A stretch of DNA of 64,000 nt from Providencia alcalifaciens (GCF_020271745.1 NZ_CP084296.1:2108001-2172000); one strand, 5' to 3'. Shown: positions 15,607 through 23,514, counted from the stretch's first letter. Notes: generated from the sequence alone by a model not told the origin. Numbers and translations are program-made.

Positions 15607-16080
15607 GTGAAACTATCACTAATGGTAGCTATATCGAAGAATGGAGTTATCGGGAATGGCCCTGATATTCCATGGAGTGCCAAAGGTGAACAGCTCCTGT
15701 TTAAAGCTATTACCTATAACCAATGGCTGTTGGTTGGACGCAAGACTTTTGAATCAATGGGAGCATTACCCAACCGAAAGTATGCGGTCGTAACACGTTC
15801 AAGTTTTACATCTGACAATGAGAACGTATTGATCTTTCCATCAATTAAAGATGCTTTAACCAACCTAAAGAAAATAACGGATCATGTCATTGTTTCAGGT
15901 GGTGGGGAGATATACAAAAGCCTGATCGATCAAGTAGATACACTACATATATCTACAATAGACATCGAGCCGGAAGGTGATGTTTACTTTCCTGAAATCC
16001 CCAGCAATTTTAGGCCAGTTTTTACCCAAGACTTCGCCTCTAACATAAATTATAGTTACCAAATCTGGCAAAAGGGTTAA
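15607..16080 (+). CDS. dfrA1: DfrA1 trimethoprim-resistant dihydrofolate reductase
   Basis: A 157-residue type I DHFR starting at GTG, identical in form to the DfrA1 cassette product (start [20 protein letters not shown], then [19 protein letters not shown] and [12 protein letters not shown]). It reduces dihydrofolate but resists trimethoprim. The cassette begins at GTTAACC (15586) and ends with its attC. It is the first of twelve cassettes, nearest the inferred promoter, so it should be the best expressed. SXT-family ICEs often carry dfrA genes in hotspot HS3. Confidence 0.95.
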
Positions 16081-16169
16081 CAAGTGGCAGCAACGGATTC
16101 GCAAACCTGTCACGCCTTTTGTACCAAAAGCCGCGCCAGGTTTGCGATCCGCTGTGCCAGGCGTTAGCT
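16075..16169 (+). repeat. attC 1 (dfrA1 cassette)
   Basis: Imperfect inverted repeat of about 95 bp from the GTTAAC at the dfrA1 stop to the core site GTTAGCT (16163-16169). Internal arms pair across ACGCC/GGCGT-like and CAAACCTG/CAGGTTTG segments. Confidence 0.88.
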
Positions 16170-16181
16170 TTCAGGAGAAGT

Positions 16182-16856
16182 ATGAAGTTTTATCTCTTTA
16201 TCTTGGTGATTTTTAGCTCGCAAGTTACTTATGCCGAAAGCCTTAGAAAAGTGCGACTAGATGACACTAAAATTTGCTATCCATCTAGTTTTTCACCGGA
16301 TAGTTCATTTATGAAAGCATTTCTTGCACCTATCGCTGACGAGCTCGATAGTTCGGATGGTCAAGAATTGATATACATCCCAGCTCAAAATATTAAGGCT
16401 AAGGTTTCGGGATACACATTAAGCCATATCAACAGTAATGGGGTAGATTTTGAGCATGAGCTAATGGGGTTGGCATATGCAAGCTCACAGATTGGCAATC
16501 CTAATGGAATGGCTGAAGCCGCTTGGAACGTTTACGACAAAAGAGATACCGTGTATGTGGAAAAAGACCCAAGCCTGCCGTTTTATCGTGTTTATGAGTA
16601 TCACGAGCCTCTGTTTATGTGGCACCTTGTTCGATCTGCGCCTTTGAAGAACCCAGGAAAAGCTATTCCATCGGACTGGTATATAGGCCATTGCTCTGAA
16701 TCGGCAGGCAGCTTTAGCTGCAAACAAACAATTAATTTTGAATCCATATTCTATGAATATGAGCTACAAGCACATGATCTACATCTTCGTAGCGAAGTCA
16801 GCGAAGCCGTGAAATCGCTGTTTAAAGAGTGGAAGCAGAACTGTGAAAAAAGCTAA
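16182..16856 (+). CDS. Cassette 2: secreted hypothetical protein
   Basis: A 224-residue protein from the ATG at 16182, which follows a GGAG; the frame upstream runs through attC 1 and is not coding. Residues 1-18 are a clear signal peptide (MKFYLFILVIFSSQVTYA). The mature part has several cysteines and no recognised domain. Typical of poorly characterised gene-cassette products. Confidence 0.7.
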   Translation: MKFYLFILVIFSSQVTYAESLRKVRLDDTKICYPSSFSPDSSFMKAFLAPIADELDSSDGQELIYIPAQNIKAKVSGYTLSHINSNGVDFEHELMGLAYASSQIGNPNGMAEAAWNVYDKRDTVYVEKDPSLPFYRVYEYHEPLFMWHLVRSAPLKNPGKAIPSDWYIGHCSESAGSFSCKQTINFESIFYEYELQAHDLHLRSEVSEAVKSLFKEWKQNCEKS

Positions 16857-16934
16857 CAAGCGCAGGCACGGCGACGCCTTTTTCGTTGCGGCTTCGCCTC
16901 CACTACAAAGCCGCGCGTGCTGCGGGCGTTATGT
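16851..16934 (+). repeat. attC 2
   Basis: About 84 bp from AGCTAACAAGC to core GTTATGT (16928-16934). Nearly the same sequence as attC 10, marking a shared source array. Confidence 0.85.
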
Positions 16935-16940
16935 AGCACT

Positions 16941-17270
16941 ATGAAATCAGCGTTATTTTTAACCTCAATTTTCCTTTCACTCGATTGTGTCGCAAGTGAT
17001 GTGGAATTTATGATTAGTAGTAATGGACAAGGAACTGTGCATTTAGTTACCGTGCTTGGTTCTGAGCAGTCAGAGGCAGAGCTTACCAAACGGTGGCATG
17101 AGAAAGTCCAAAGCTTATGTTCTGCCGGGGTAAGTAAAATTGAGCCAAGCGATAAACCTCTATTCAGGAAAAATAGTTGTGGTGATGCTGTAGAAGTCAT
17201 AGACGGCAAACAGAAGTGCGAGGAGATTCAGGCGCATGTATTTGGTAAAGTCATCTGCAATGCTACATAA
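16941..17270 (+). CDS. Cassette 3: small exported protein
   Basis: A 109-residue protein from ATG 16941, just after the attC core. Residues 1-17 look like a signal peptide (MKSALFLTSIFLSLDCV). The mature part has four cysteines that could pair. No family recognised. No strong Shine-Dalgarno is visible, so translation may depend on the attC context. Confidence 0.6.
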   Translation: MKSALFLTSIFLSLDCVASDVEFMISSNGQGTVHLVTVLGSEQSEAELTKRWHEKVQSLCSAGVSKIEPSDKPLFRKNSCGDAVEVIDGKQKCEEIQAHVFGKVICNAT

Positions 17271-17351
17271 CAAGGCGCATCACTCGCAGCCCTCGGCTGC
17301 TGGGACGTCAAACGCTAACGCGTTTTTCCGCCCGTGTGCTTTGCGTTATGC
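17265..17351 (+). repeat. attC 3
   Basis: About 87 bp from ACATAACAAGGCGC to core GTTATGC (17345-17351). Belongs to the same sequence subgroup as attC 6 and attC 9 (shared AACAAGGCGC start and GTGTGCTTTGCGTTA end). Confidence 0.85.
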
Positions 17352-17368
17352 CTAAAAAGGAAAATGGA

Positions 17369-17887
17369 ATGCGCATCAATTTCTTACTAATAGTTCTTGC
17401 CTTTCTGAATTCGAGCATTGTGGTAGCGCAGGAATGCAAAATTCCGTCATCTGACAATCCCAATGTGACTTACTCTATAAACCCTAATGTCACATACAAA
17501 TGGAATCCTGACGTTACTTACGCCATCAATCCAAATGTCACCTATTCAATAAACCCCAACGTCACCTACAAATATAATCCAAATGTTACGTACTCCATCA
17601 ACCCAAACGTAACCACAAAATTAAACCCGTACATCGGCGACTGGACAGGGTACTTCGTTTGCACTCCAGATGGTGATCTCATTGGTGCTAGTGTAATTGC
17701 CAATGAAGATGTCATGGTTATCTATACAGGTAGAAACTGGATTGGCCATTTCGTAACAAATAAGAAAGGTGGCTTTAATTATTTTAATCGTGAAAATGAG
17801 TGGAAAGGGTTTTTGGTGCCAACCAGCTCGGGCGGATTTGCATTCTTTAATAAAGAAAAAGAATGGGTGCTTTCATTAACAAAATAG
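17369..17887 (+). CDS. Cassette 4: secreted protein with octapeptide repeats
   Basis: A 172-residue protein from ATG 17369 (Shine-Dalgarno AAGGA 8 nt upstream); an alternative start at 17348 would overlap the attC core. Residues 1-21 are a signal peptide ending near VVAQ. About residues 29-93 are seven copies of an eight-residue unit of the form NPNVTYxx, with D, K, W, Y or L substitutions. The C-terminal half has aromatic-rich repeated strands (GRNWIGHFVTNKKGGF, NEWKGFLVPTSSGGF, KEWVLSL) suggesting a beta structure. Function unknown; the repeats suggest a surface or secreted beta-solenoid-like spacer. Confidence 0.7.
   Translation: MRINFLLIVLAFLNSSIVVAQECKIPSSDNPNVTYSINPNVTYKWNPDVTYAINPNVTYSINPNVTYKYNPNVTYSINPNVTTKLNPYIGDWTGYFVCTPDGDLIGASVIANEDVMVIYTGRNWIGHFVTNKKGGFNYFNRENEWKGFLVPTSSGGFAFFNKEKEWVLSLTK
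17457..17640 (+). repeat. 24-bp in-frame tandem repeat encoding NPNVTYxx units
   Basis: About seven imperfect 24-bp units with synonymous third-base differences, so the array is old or selected at protein level rather than freshly duplicated. Confidence 0.85.
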
Positions 17888-17958
17888 GCATAACAAATAG
17901 CTTCACCGGACAAAATACTCGCTGCGCTCGCATTTTTCCGGTGAGCTAGGCGTTAACT
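17887..17958 (+). repeat. attC 4
   Basis: About 72 bp from GGCATAACAAATAG to core GTTAACT (17952-17958); arms CACCGG/CCGGTG are clear. Confidence 0.8.
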
Positions 17959-17972
17959 TCTAAAACCAAAAT

Positions 17973-18350
17973 ATGCGCACAGTTAAAGTAAGGCACTTGT
18001 ATGGAGTAGGAGAAACTTCCGCTCCATGGGAAAATCACCCTTTGGATGAGTTTATTTTCATGCATCCATTTTTAGGGTTTGCTCTCGCATGCTTCAAGGT
18101 TATGCCACCTTTAGCCGTGCTAAATGATGCGTTCTGCAAGTCAGAGTCAGATGCAGGCATGAGCGGAGGAGTCGAATGGAAGTCATTCGAAATTGACGCT
18201 GAGGAATATTCGGAATTAGTAGAGGTTTTATATACTGACCCCAAGCGAGGCATAGTGCTTGATGAAGAACTCAATAAAATTGAAACATTTAAAGAATGGA
18301 ACAATAAAGCAATGTCAAAGTACAACCCAAGAAAACGGCAAAAAAGTTAA
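17973..18350 (+). CDS. Cassette 5: hypothetical cytoplasmic protein
   Basis: A 125-residue acidic protein starting 15 bp after the attC 4 core. No signal peptide. A short hydrophobic stretch (FLGFALACFKVMPPLAVL) lies near residues 33-50. The C-terminal tail is basic (NPRKRQKS). No family recognised. Confidence 0.6.
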   Translation: MRTVKVRHLYGVGETSAPWENHPLDEFIFMHPFLGFALACFKVMPPLAVLNDAFCKSESDAGMSGGVEWKSFEIDAEEYSELVEVLYTDPKRGIVLDEELNKIETFKEWNNKAMSKYNPRKRQKS

Positions 18351-18442
18351 CAAGTCAAAGCACGCGGACTTGGTAAAGCTGTCACCTTTTTTGTTCCAAA
18401 AAAGCCGCCAACTTCACCAAGCCGGTGTTTGAGGCGTTATGT
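18346..18442 (+). repeat. attC 5
   Basis: About 97 bp from AGTTAACAAGTC to core GTTATGT (18436-18442), with long CTTGGTAAAG/CTTCACCAAG-type arms. Confidence 0.82.
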
Positions 18443-18473
18443 GCTCTAAAGGAGTCAAGTTCGTCGCATGTGG

Positions 18474-18689
18474 ATGAAAAATATTAAGAGTGCTGTTTCG
18501 GAAGCAATAGGCTCACACAGTCAGTGTTGCTTTTGTGGTGAGCTGATTAAGGATGCGATACCTGTTGTAATGAGTTTAGATCTTGGGGATGGGCAAGTTC
18601 AGTCGATGTATGCACATGGCATGTGCTTGCAAGAAAAACTCCATCCGTCGGTACCGTTTATTGCCCCTAGTGAAATTGATCATGATTAG
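18474..18689 (+). CDS. Cassette 6: small CxxC protein
   Basis: A 71-residue protein; ATG 18474 or 18468 (two residues longer) are both possible. It carries CCFCGEL near residue 20 and a later HGMC, giving a Cys4/Cys3His arrangement that could bind zinc. No family recognised. Confidence 0.55.
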   Translation: MKNIKSAVSEAIGSHSQCCFCGELIKDAIPVVMSLDLGDGQVQSMYAHGMCLQEKLHPSVPFIAPSEIDHD

Positions 18690-18707
18690 TCTAAGTATGG
18701 GGTTTGC

Positions 18708-18794
18708 ACATAACAAGGCGCATCACTCGCGGCCTGCGGCCGCTGGGACGCCAACCCGCTGCGCGGCTCGTCGCCCGTGTGCTTTGCGTTATAA
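18708..18794 (+). repeat. attC 6
   Basis: About 87 bp from ACATAACAAGGCGC to core GTTATAA (18788-18794); close relative of attC 3 and attC 9. Confidence 0.85.
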
Positions 18795-18825
18795 GCCATC
18801 AATAAACTTAATCAGGGATAGATGA

Positions 18826-19146
18826 ATGAAGAAAGTGATATTAGTTGTTCTGCCAATTTTAATGGCGAGTTGCGCTTCTACACCTAGTGTCAAACCTAAA
18901 GTTTCTATCGCTGTCTCACAGGCAAACCAAGAGGCTAAGATTACCGTCTTGGACAAGCTTTCAAAATCCGACAAATCTATGCAAAAGCTTGCAAATATGA
19001 GTGCGCAAGGGGCGGCGGCCTCTTTGGGATGCCCTGACAATCAAGCTACAGTGGCTTGGGAAAACAATGGTAATGCCATTATTTCAGATGAAAATCCAAA
19101 TGCAAAAGTGGTTACACTGCTGGTTAAGTGTGCAAATAGCTTATAA
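18826..19146 (+). CDS. Cassette 7: small lipoprotein
   Basis: A 106-residue protein with a lipoprotein signal peptide (MKKVILVVLPILMASC, lipobox LMASC with Cys16). The mature region is helical and polar with two further cysteines (SLGCPD, LVKCAN) that may form a disulfide. Predicted to be anchored to the cell envelope. No function recognised. Confidence 0.68.
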   Translation: MKKVILVVLPILMASCASTPSVKPKVSIAVSQANQEAKITVLDKLSKSDKSMQKLANMSAQGAAASLGCPDNQATVAWENNGNAIISDENPNAKVVTLLVKCANSL

Positions 19147-19224
19147 CAAGGCGCTGTTGTCGCCACTATCGTGGCTGGGACGGCTTACGCTGCGCTCCAG
19201 CCACCCCAAAGCTTTGCGTTAACT
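19141..19224 (+). repeat. attC 7
   Basis: About 84 bp from TTATAACAAGGCGC to core GTTAACT (19218-19224). Confidence 0.82.
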
Positions 19225-19228
19225 TTCT

Positions 19229-19591
19229 ATGAAATCAATCAGTCTCTATGATTTAGAACAACCAGCATTAATCCTGTTGGATAGTGGCGGCGCAAAATAT
19301 ATGAACCAAGTTGGCGGGACAGCATGTTTGCAGAAATCGGAACATGGATATCTATATCCAATTTCAAATGACCACAATAATGGCTTACTTGACATTAAAC
19401 TGAGTGAGGCTTGCAGAGATCTCGCAGTTCTTACGGATGAGTCAGCTCTCAGGCTTGAAAGCTGTCTATCTCATTTGGTGGAGCTAGATATTAAAGTTCA
19501 AACTAGTAGGCTTGCGCATAGCTCAGAGGCTTGGGTTTATGTCTTTTCCAGCCTTGGGGACGCTGTTTTAACTTGGTGCAACAGTGATTAA
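19229..19591 (+). CDS. Cassette 8: hypothetical protein (DUF6210-like?)
   Basis: A 120-residue cytoplasmic protein starting 5 bp after the attC 7 core. The pattern ALILLDSGGAKYMNQVGGTACLQ followed by HGYLYPI resembles small proteins of the DUF6210 type often found in cassettes, but I cannot confirm it. No membrane segment. Confidence 0.58.
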   Translation: MKSISLYDLEQPALILLDSGGAKYMNQVGGTACLQKSEHGYLYPISNDHNNGLLDIKLSEACRDLAVLTDESALRLESCLSHLVELDIKVQTSRLAHSSEAWVYVFSSLGDAVLTWCNSD

Positions 19592-19663
19592 AGTTAACAA
19601 ACGCAATCAAAACGGGCTAGCGCCCTCGACTCGCTCCGCTCGCGTTTGTTGCGGGCGTTATGT
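19592..19663 (+). repeat. attC 8
   Basis: About 72 bp from AGTTAACAAACGC to core GTTATGT (19657-19663); same subgroup as attC 11 (CTCGCGTTTGTxGCGGGCGTTA end). Confidence 0.82.
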
Positions 19664-19678
19664 TTTTCTGGAGTTTGT

Positions 19679-19996
19679 TTGAAGCCGTTACGTTCGATGT
19701 TTAAGTCACCTGAAAACTTGCTGAGAGCAAACTTTAAGGCATTGGACAAAAGTGAAGTTAGAGTTTTGTTATCTCGATTGCTCGGTGCTGAGTACAGTGC
19801 TCACCCAATTAAAAGTAACAAACGGCTTAACTCTTACTTTTTGCGTCTTAAATGGAAGCGTGTCAAAGTTGCAAAACACTATGAATCGATTGGCGGTGTC
19901 ATCGATCCAATCGCAAAACAATGGGCATTGCCAATGGGGAAAAGATGGCCAGGAACAATCGCGCTAATCAAAGACAGAGTGCAAATAAAAACATAA
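19679..19996 (+). CDS. Cassette 9: basic hypothetical protein
   Basis: A strongly basic protein of about 105 residues. The best start is TTG 19679, with GGAG five nt upstream; ATG 19697 is the alternative. Many Lys/Arg (RLKWKRVKVAKHYES) suggest nucleic-acid binding, which is inference only. No signal peptide. Confidence 0.55.
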   Translation: MKPLRSMFKSPENLLRANFKALDKSEVRVLLSRLLGAEYSAHPIKSNKRLNSYFLRLKWKRVKVAKHYESIGGVIDPIAKQWALPMGKRWPGTIALIKDRVQIKT

Positions 19997-20075
19997 CAAG
20001 GCGCAGCACTCGCGGCCTGCGGCCGCTGGGATGCCAACCGCTGCGCGGTCGTCACCCGTGTGCTTTGCGTTAGGC
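19991..20075 (+). repeat. attC 9
   Basis: About 85 bp from ACATAACAAGGCGC to core GTTAGGC (20069-20075); nearly the same as attC 6. Confidence 0.85.
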
Positions 20076-20082
20076 ATACACA

Positions 20083-20466
20083 ATGAGCCGTAGATACCTC
20101 AATCTTCAGGAAGCAGAGTTGGCACTTAAGCGAGGAAAAGCAGTTGAGTGCTTTCTTGGTGGCTGCGAACGGGACAGCCGTGCTGGTATTCAGTGGCTGA
20201 GCATTCGAGGTTCCAAATCCGAAATAGATGTTTCAATTTACGAAACGGCTGATTTGGGGGATGAATCATTCCTTGATATTTATGAGTTTGGTCCACTTGA
20301 TCCAGACCTAGAGCTAGAGGATGCCAATGAGGTCAAATCGCTCACTTCATTTGGCCAAGCGATAGAGTTTATTGAGCAACGATTCGCAGGATCATCTGAA
20401 AGGTTGGTGAACGAACTAATGATTCAAGACGAATATGCCGAGTATATTTCGAGAGGCAGGAGGTAG
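20083..20466 (+). CDS. Cassette 10: acidic hypothetical protein
   Basis: A 127-residue acidic cytoplasmic protein, ATG 8 bp after the attC core. It has a CFLGGCERD motif near residue 23 and an alternating strand pattern. No family recognised. Confidence 0.6.
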   Translation: MSRRYLNLQEAELALKRGKAVECFLGGCERDSRAGIQWLSIRGSKSEIDVSIYETADLGDESFLDIYEFGPLDPDLELEDANEVKSLTSFGQAIEFIEQRFAGSSERLVNELMIQDEYAEYISRGRR

Positions 20467-20470
20467 AAAT

Positions 20471-20554
20471 GCCTAACAATCGCAGGCACAGCGACGGCTT
20501 TTTCGTTCCGGCTTCGCCTCCACTACAAAGCCGCGCGTGCTGCGGGCGTTAGAG
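20471..20554 (+). repeat. attC 10
   Basis: About 84 bp from GCCTAACAATCGCAGGC to core GTTAGAG (20548-20554); nearly identical to attC 2. Confidence 0.85.
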
Positions 20555-20561
20555 CACTCGC

Positions 20562-20891
20562 ATGAAAGCATGTAGATACTTAACAATTTTGATTAGCTTG
20601 TTTTTACTAGGCTGTGTAAATAAACAAATAAATTTTGATACCGGAACTGGCTTTGCGTGCTTTGATGAACCCAAATGGCCAAACGACAAAAAGCAGTACT
20701 ACCTATGCGTGTTTGAGTTAAATACTGTTAGCCCGCATTATTCAAAAAGTGACCGAATGGTTCTAGTAAATAAATTCATAGAAAAGATTGGTAAAGAATG
20801 TACTGTATCAGAAGGTCAAGAAATGGTTGATCCAAAAGCTGAGACTGACCACGTTATGTTTTTAATGGTGCATCATGTTCGATGCAATTAG
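20562..20891 (+). CDS. Cassette 11: small lipoprotein
   Basis: A 109-residue protein with a lipoprotein signal (MKACRYLTILISLFLLGC, lipobox LLGC, Cys18). Further cysteines at about residues 33, 48, 86 and 108 could form disulfides in the envelope. No family recognised. Confidence 0.65.
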   Translation: MKACRYLTILISLFLLGCVNKQINFDTGTGFACFDEPKWPNDKKQYYLCVFELNTVSPHYSKSDRMVLVNKFIEKIGKECTVSEGQEMVDPKAETDHVMFLMVHHVRCN

Positions 20892-20897
20892 CCCGTG

Positions 20898-20975
20898 CTC
20901 TAACAAGCGCCATCAAAACGCCGCTTCGCGGCTCGACTCGCAACACGTTGCTCGCGTTTGTGGCGGGCGTTAGGA
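20898..20975 (+). repeat. attC 11
   Basis: About 78 bp from GCTCTAACAAGCGC to core GTTAGGA (20969-20975); relative of attC 8. Confidence 0.82.
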
Positions 20976-20984
20976 ATACAGGGA

Positions 20985-21263
20985 ATGTATCGCACAGAAA
21001 TGGAATCGCTGGATAAAATTATCAACGAGCTATCTAATCCTCTAAGTAAGGATGATTGTGCACATTCATGGACTGAAGAATCTAGAATGGCAATTCTCAA
21101 GTACTTCCAAACAACCAGATCTGAAATCAAAGCTGGAAATAAAAGTCCTGCGATTAAGGGGCTTGTTCGAGGCCTAGATGCCTGGGGTGTATCAAGCGGA
21201 AGTCTTTGGGAGCAATGTATGGCGGTTAACCACAAATTAAGGGTAGCGGGCCATGCAGAGTAA
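20985..21263 (+). CDS. Cassette 12: small hypothetical protein
   Basis: A 92-residue helical protein from ATG 20985, preceded by CAGGGA; the frame upstream crosses the attC and is ignored. Charged and soluble. No family recognised. Confidence 0.58.
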   Translation: MYRTEMESLDKIINELSNPLSKDDCAHSWTEESRMAILKYFQTTRSEIKAGNKSPAIKGLVRGLDAWGVSSGSLWEQCMAVNHKLRVAGHAE

Positions 21264-21267
21264 TGTA

Positions 21268-21413
21268 TTCCTAACAATCACAGGCAGTAAAGCTACGGCC
21301 CTTCGGGCCTCCGCGGGACGTCTTACCTTGTGCGCCTTTTGCGCGGGTCGCTACGCTCCCATTTTCGCGCAAAAGGCGCACAAGGTAAGCCGCCCCTGCT
21401 GTGGGCGTTAACG
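21268..21413 (+). repeat. attC 12, unusually long with a 24-bp perfect inverted repeat
   Basis: About 146 bp from TTCCTAACAATCAC to core GTTAACG (21407-21413), roughly 1.5-2 times the other sites. Inside it, 21322-21345 and 21366-21389 are perfect 24-bp inverted repeats with a 20-nt loop. The outer arms keep the usual attC layout. Confidence 0.8.
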
Positions 21414-21546
21414 TCCGCAATTCGCTCGCAGCGGTCTGACTGCTCGGTGCCAAAAGCAGACAAAAATAGAAACCCTAGGTATTTTATTTGGTAGTATCTG
21501 TCTACATACATGTTAACCTGATAATCTTAAATTGGTGCTTTGATTT

Positions 21547-22254
21547 ATGCTCGACGCATTATGTATTCGTTCTTATAGCACTAAGCCCACCAATCACTCA
21601 CATGACTATTACCAATTGGTTTTGCCACTCCGTGGCGTGATAGTTATTAAAGTCGGAAGTTTTAGCGGCAGAGTCGCAGCGGGTGAATGTGTAGTAGTAA
21701 GGAAGCATGAAGCACATCTTTTTAATGCAAACCCTGAAGCGCTATTTGTCGTCGCAGATATGAGCGAGCTTCCTGAAAATATTAATTTTTTTGATGGTAC
21801 TGTTTTCACGATTTCAAAATCACTTTCCTGCTATCTGTCATTTATAGAAGCGCAATTACAGCTTCAGCTAAATGCTGAACTAGAGCGATCTATGTACAAA
21901 ACATTTTATCTCTTGCTAGCAGAACAGGAACTGCTTCCGAAGCTGGATAGTCGTATTGTCAGCGCAATGCGCTACATTCAAGAGAACCTTCAAGAGACGT
22001 TAACGATAAACCTACTAGCAAAAGTAGCGTGCCTTAGCAGCACACAACTTAAATTTTTATTTAAAAAGCAAACTGGTTTGACTGTGAATAGCTATATCAC
22101 CAAGTTACGGATGGAAAAAGCTCAGGCAGTGCTTAGACATACGGATTTTACTGTTCAACTGGTCGGTGAAATGGTCGGCTATCCTGAGCTATCCGCATTT
22201 AGCCGTAAATTCACTCAATACTTTGGATTTCCTCCGACGCATTTTAAGAAATAA
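21547..22254 (+). CDS. AraC-family transcriptional regulator
   Basis: A 235-residue AraC-type regulator. The N-terminal half looks like a cupin sensor (HSHDYYQLVLPLRGVIVIKVG, then GECVVVRKHEAHLF). The C-terminal ~95 residues contain two helix-turn-helix units (LTINLLAKVACLSSTQLKFLFKK and the FSRKFTQYFGFPPTHFK end). It lies 106 bp upstream of an EamA-type exporter on the same strand, which it may control. The pair lies after the last attC and has no attC of its own, so it was probably gained separately. Confidence 0.85.
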   Translation: MLDALCIRSYSTKPTNHSHDYYQLVLPLRGVIVIKVGSFSGRVAAGECVVVRKHEAHLFNANPEALFVVADMSELPENINFFDGTVFTISKSLSCYLSFIEAQLQLQLNAELERSMYKTFYLLLAEQELLPKLDSRIVSAMRYIQENLQETLTINLLAKVACLSSTQLKFLFKKQTGLTVNSYITKLRMEKAQAVLRHTDFTVQLVGEMVGYPELSAFSRKFTQYFGFPPTHFKK

Positions 22255-22360
22255 CTTCCGTCTGAATCGACAACAAATACGTCCTTATAGCCAAATGTTT
22301 AATCTATAACACTTGTACCATCTCACCACTTTGGTTAATTGGTAGTTAAGGATAGCGGCG

Positions 22361-23269
22361 ATGTCAATAAATTCTCGTTTTAACGGCACTCTGGCAATTG
22401 TCTTTGCGAGCTTGCTTTGGGGAACAACGGGGACGGTAGCTCATTTCGCATCGAACGTAAGCCCTTTAGCAATAGGCGCTTTCGCTATGGGGTTTGGTGG
22501 CATTTTTTTATGTGCTAATGCCGCAAAGAGCTTAGTGCATGACTTATCAAAAATGCGAAAAATGCCGGTTATCCTTGTTGCTGGGAGCATATGTGTAGCG
22601 GTGTACCCGTTAGCATTTTATACATCTATGCGCTGGTCTGGCGTTACTATAGGTACTTTAGTATCTATCGCTAGTGCACCGCTTTTTTCAGTGATTCTGG
22701 AGCGTCTTTTTTGCCAAAAACCTTTCTCTTGGAAATGGGGAGTTAGCTTCGTGTTAGGTGCTGGAGGTGTTTTGTTGTTGAGTTCAGGAAAAACATCAAG
22801 GGAAGTCATCGAGATGGATACTCACCTACAGCAAATTGGTGTTTGTCTTGGCTTGGTAGCTGGACTGACTTATGCAGGTTATTCATTGGCAGTGAAATCC
22901 ATGATAAATTCGGGAGTCAATTCAAGATCTGCGATGGCTGGGTTATTTGGTCTTGCAGCACTCATCCTATTACCTTCATTAATTGTTACCGGCGAAAACC
23001 TGTTCGTTTCAGCCGGAAATACAATTGTTGCTCTTTATATGGCTATTATCCCCATGTTTTTTGGCTACTTATTATATGGTTATGGGCTTCGGTCTATCGA
23101 TGCAAGTAAGGCAACGTTGATCACTTTAATAGAGCCATTAATTGCTGCACTTTTAGCAGTCTGGATTCTTGACGAAACATTTAGACCAATAGGTTGGCTG
23201 GGTATGATGCTTGTGTGTGCATGCCTATTAATCCAGTCAGTCAAAATAGAGAGCAGAGCTTCAAGTTGA
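22361..23269 (+). CDS. EamA-family (DMT superfamily) transporter
   Basis: A 302-residue inner-membrane protein with about ten hydrophobic segments in two EamA repeats (early SLLWGTTGTVAHFA and later GLTYAGYSLAVKS; the end LIEPLIAALLAVWILDETF is typical). DMT proteins export or import amino acids, drugs and other metabolites; the substrate here is unknown. It probably forms a regulator-exporter pair with the AraC gene. Confidence 0.82.
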   Translation: MSINSRFNGTLAIVFASLLWGTTGTVAHFASNVSPLAIGAFAMGFGGIFLCANAAKSLVHDLSKMRKMPVILVAGSICVAVYPLAFYTSMRWSGVTIGTLVSIASAPLFSVILERLFCQKPFSWKWGVSFVLGAGGVLLLSSGKTSREVIEMDTHLQQIGVCLGLVAGLTYAGYSLAVKSMINSGVNSRSAMAGLFGLAALILLPSLIVTGENLFVSAGNTIVALYMAIIPMFFGYLLYGYGLRSIDASKATLITLIEPLIAALLAVWILDETFRPIGWLGMMLVCACLLIQSVKIESRASS

Positions 23270-23338
23270 TCTCTTAAGCGACTAACCGACAAAATGCTGC
23301 ATGAAGTAATAGCGCTCATAAGGAATAGGTATTCGGCG

Positions 23339-23514
23339 TAATGTCCGCTTTTCGCTCAAAGCGGTCCAATCATAAATTTGGCTCGTTAAAATTAGCTGTT
23401 GTTACTGGTCACAACAGCTAGTCAGAAAAACACACGATTCATTCATCTATCTGGCCAATCGCTCTTACCGGGATCATTAGCATGTTAGCTCTATGAAATT
23501 TTCTGGAGCTGACA
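23339..23514. other. HS3 right boundary region
   Basis: Non-coding. At 23339-23366 a 28-bp stretch matches 21409-21436 at 23 positions, so similar sequences flank the AraC/EamA pair. A 10-bp inverted repeat (TAGCTGTTGT with ACAACAGCTA, about 23392-23421) may terminate the EamA transcript before traF. Confidence 0.5.

Noticed and set aside
15393..15683. Minus-strand ORF of 96 aa upstream of and antisense to dfrA1, considered as an integrase remnant
   Set aside because: It has no tyrosine-recombinase motif and much of it is antisense to dfrA1; its remaining part lies in the AT-rich leader.
17457..17640. Regular 24-bp repeats considered as a CRISPR array
   Set aside because: Units are contiguous and in frame inside a secreted protein gene, with no unique spacers and no cas genes.
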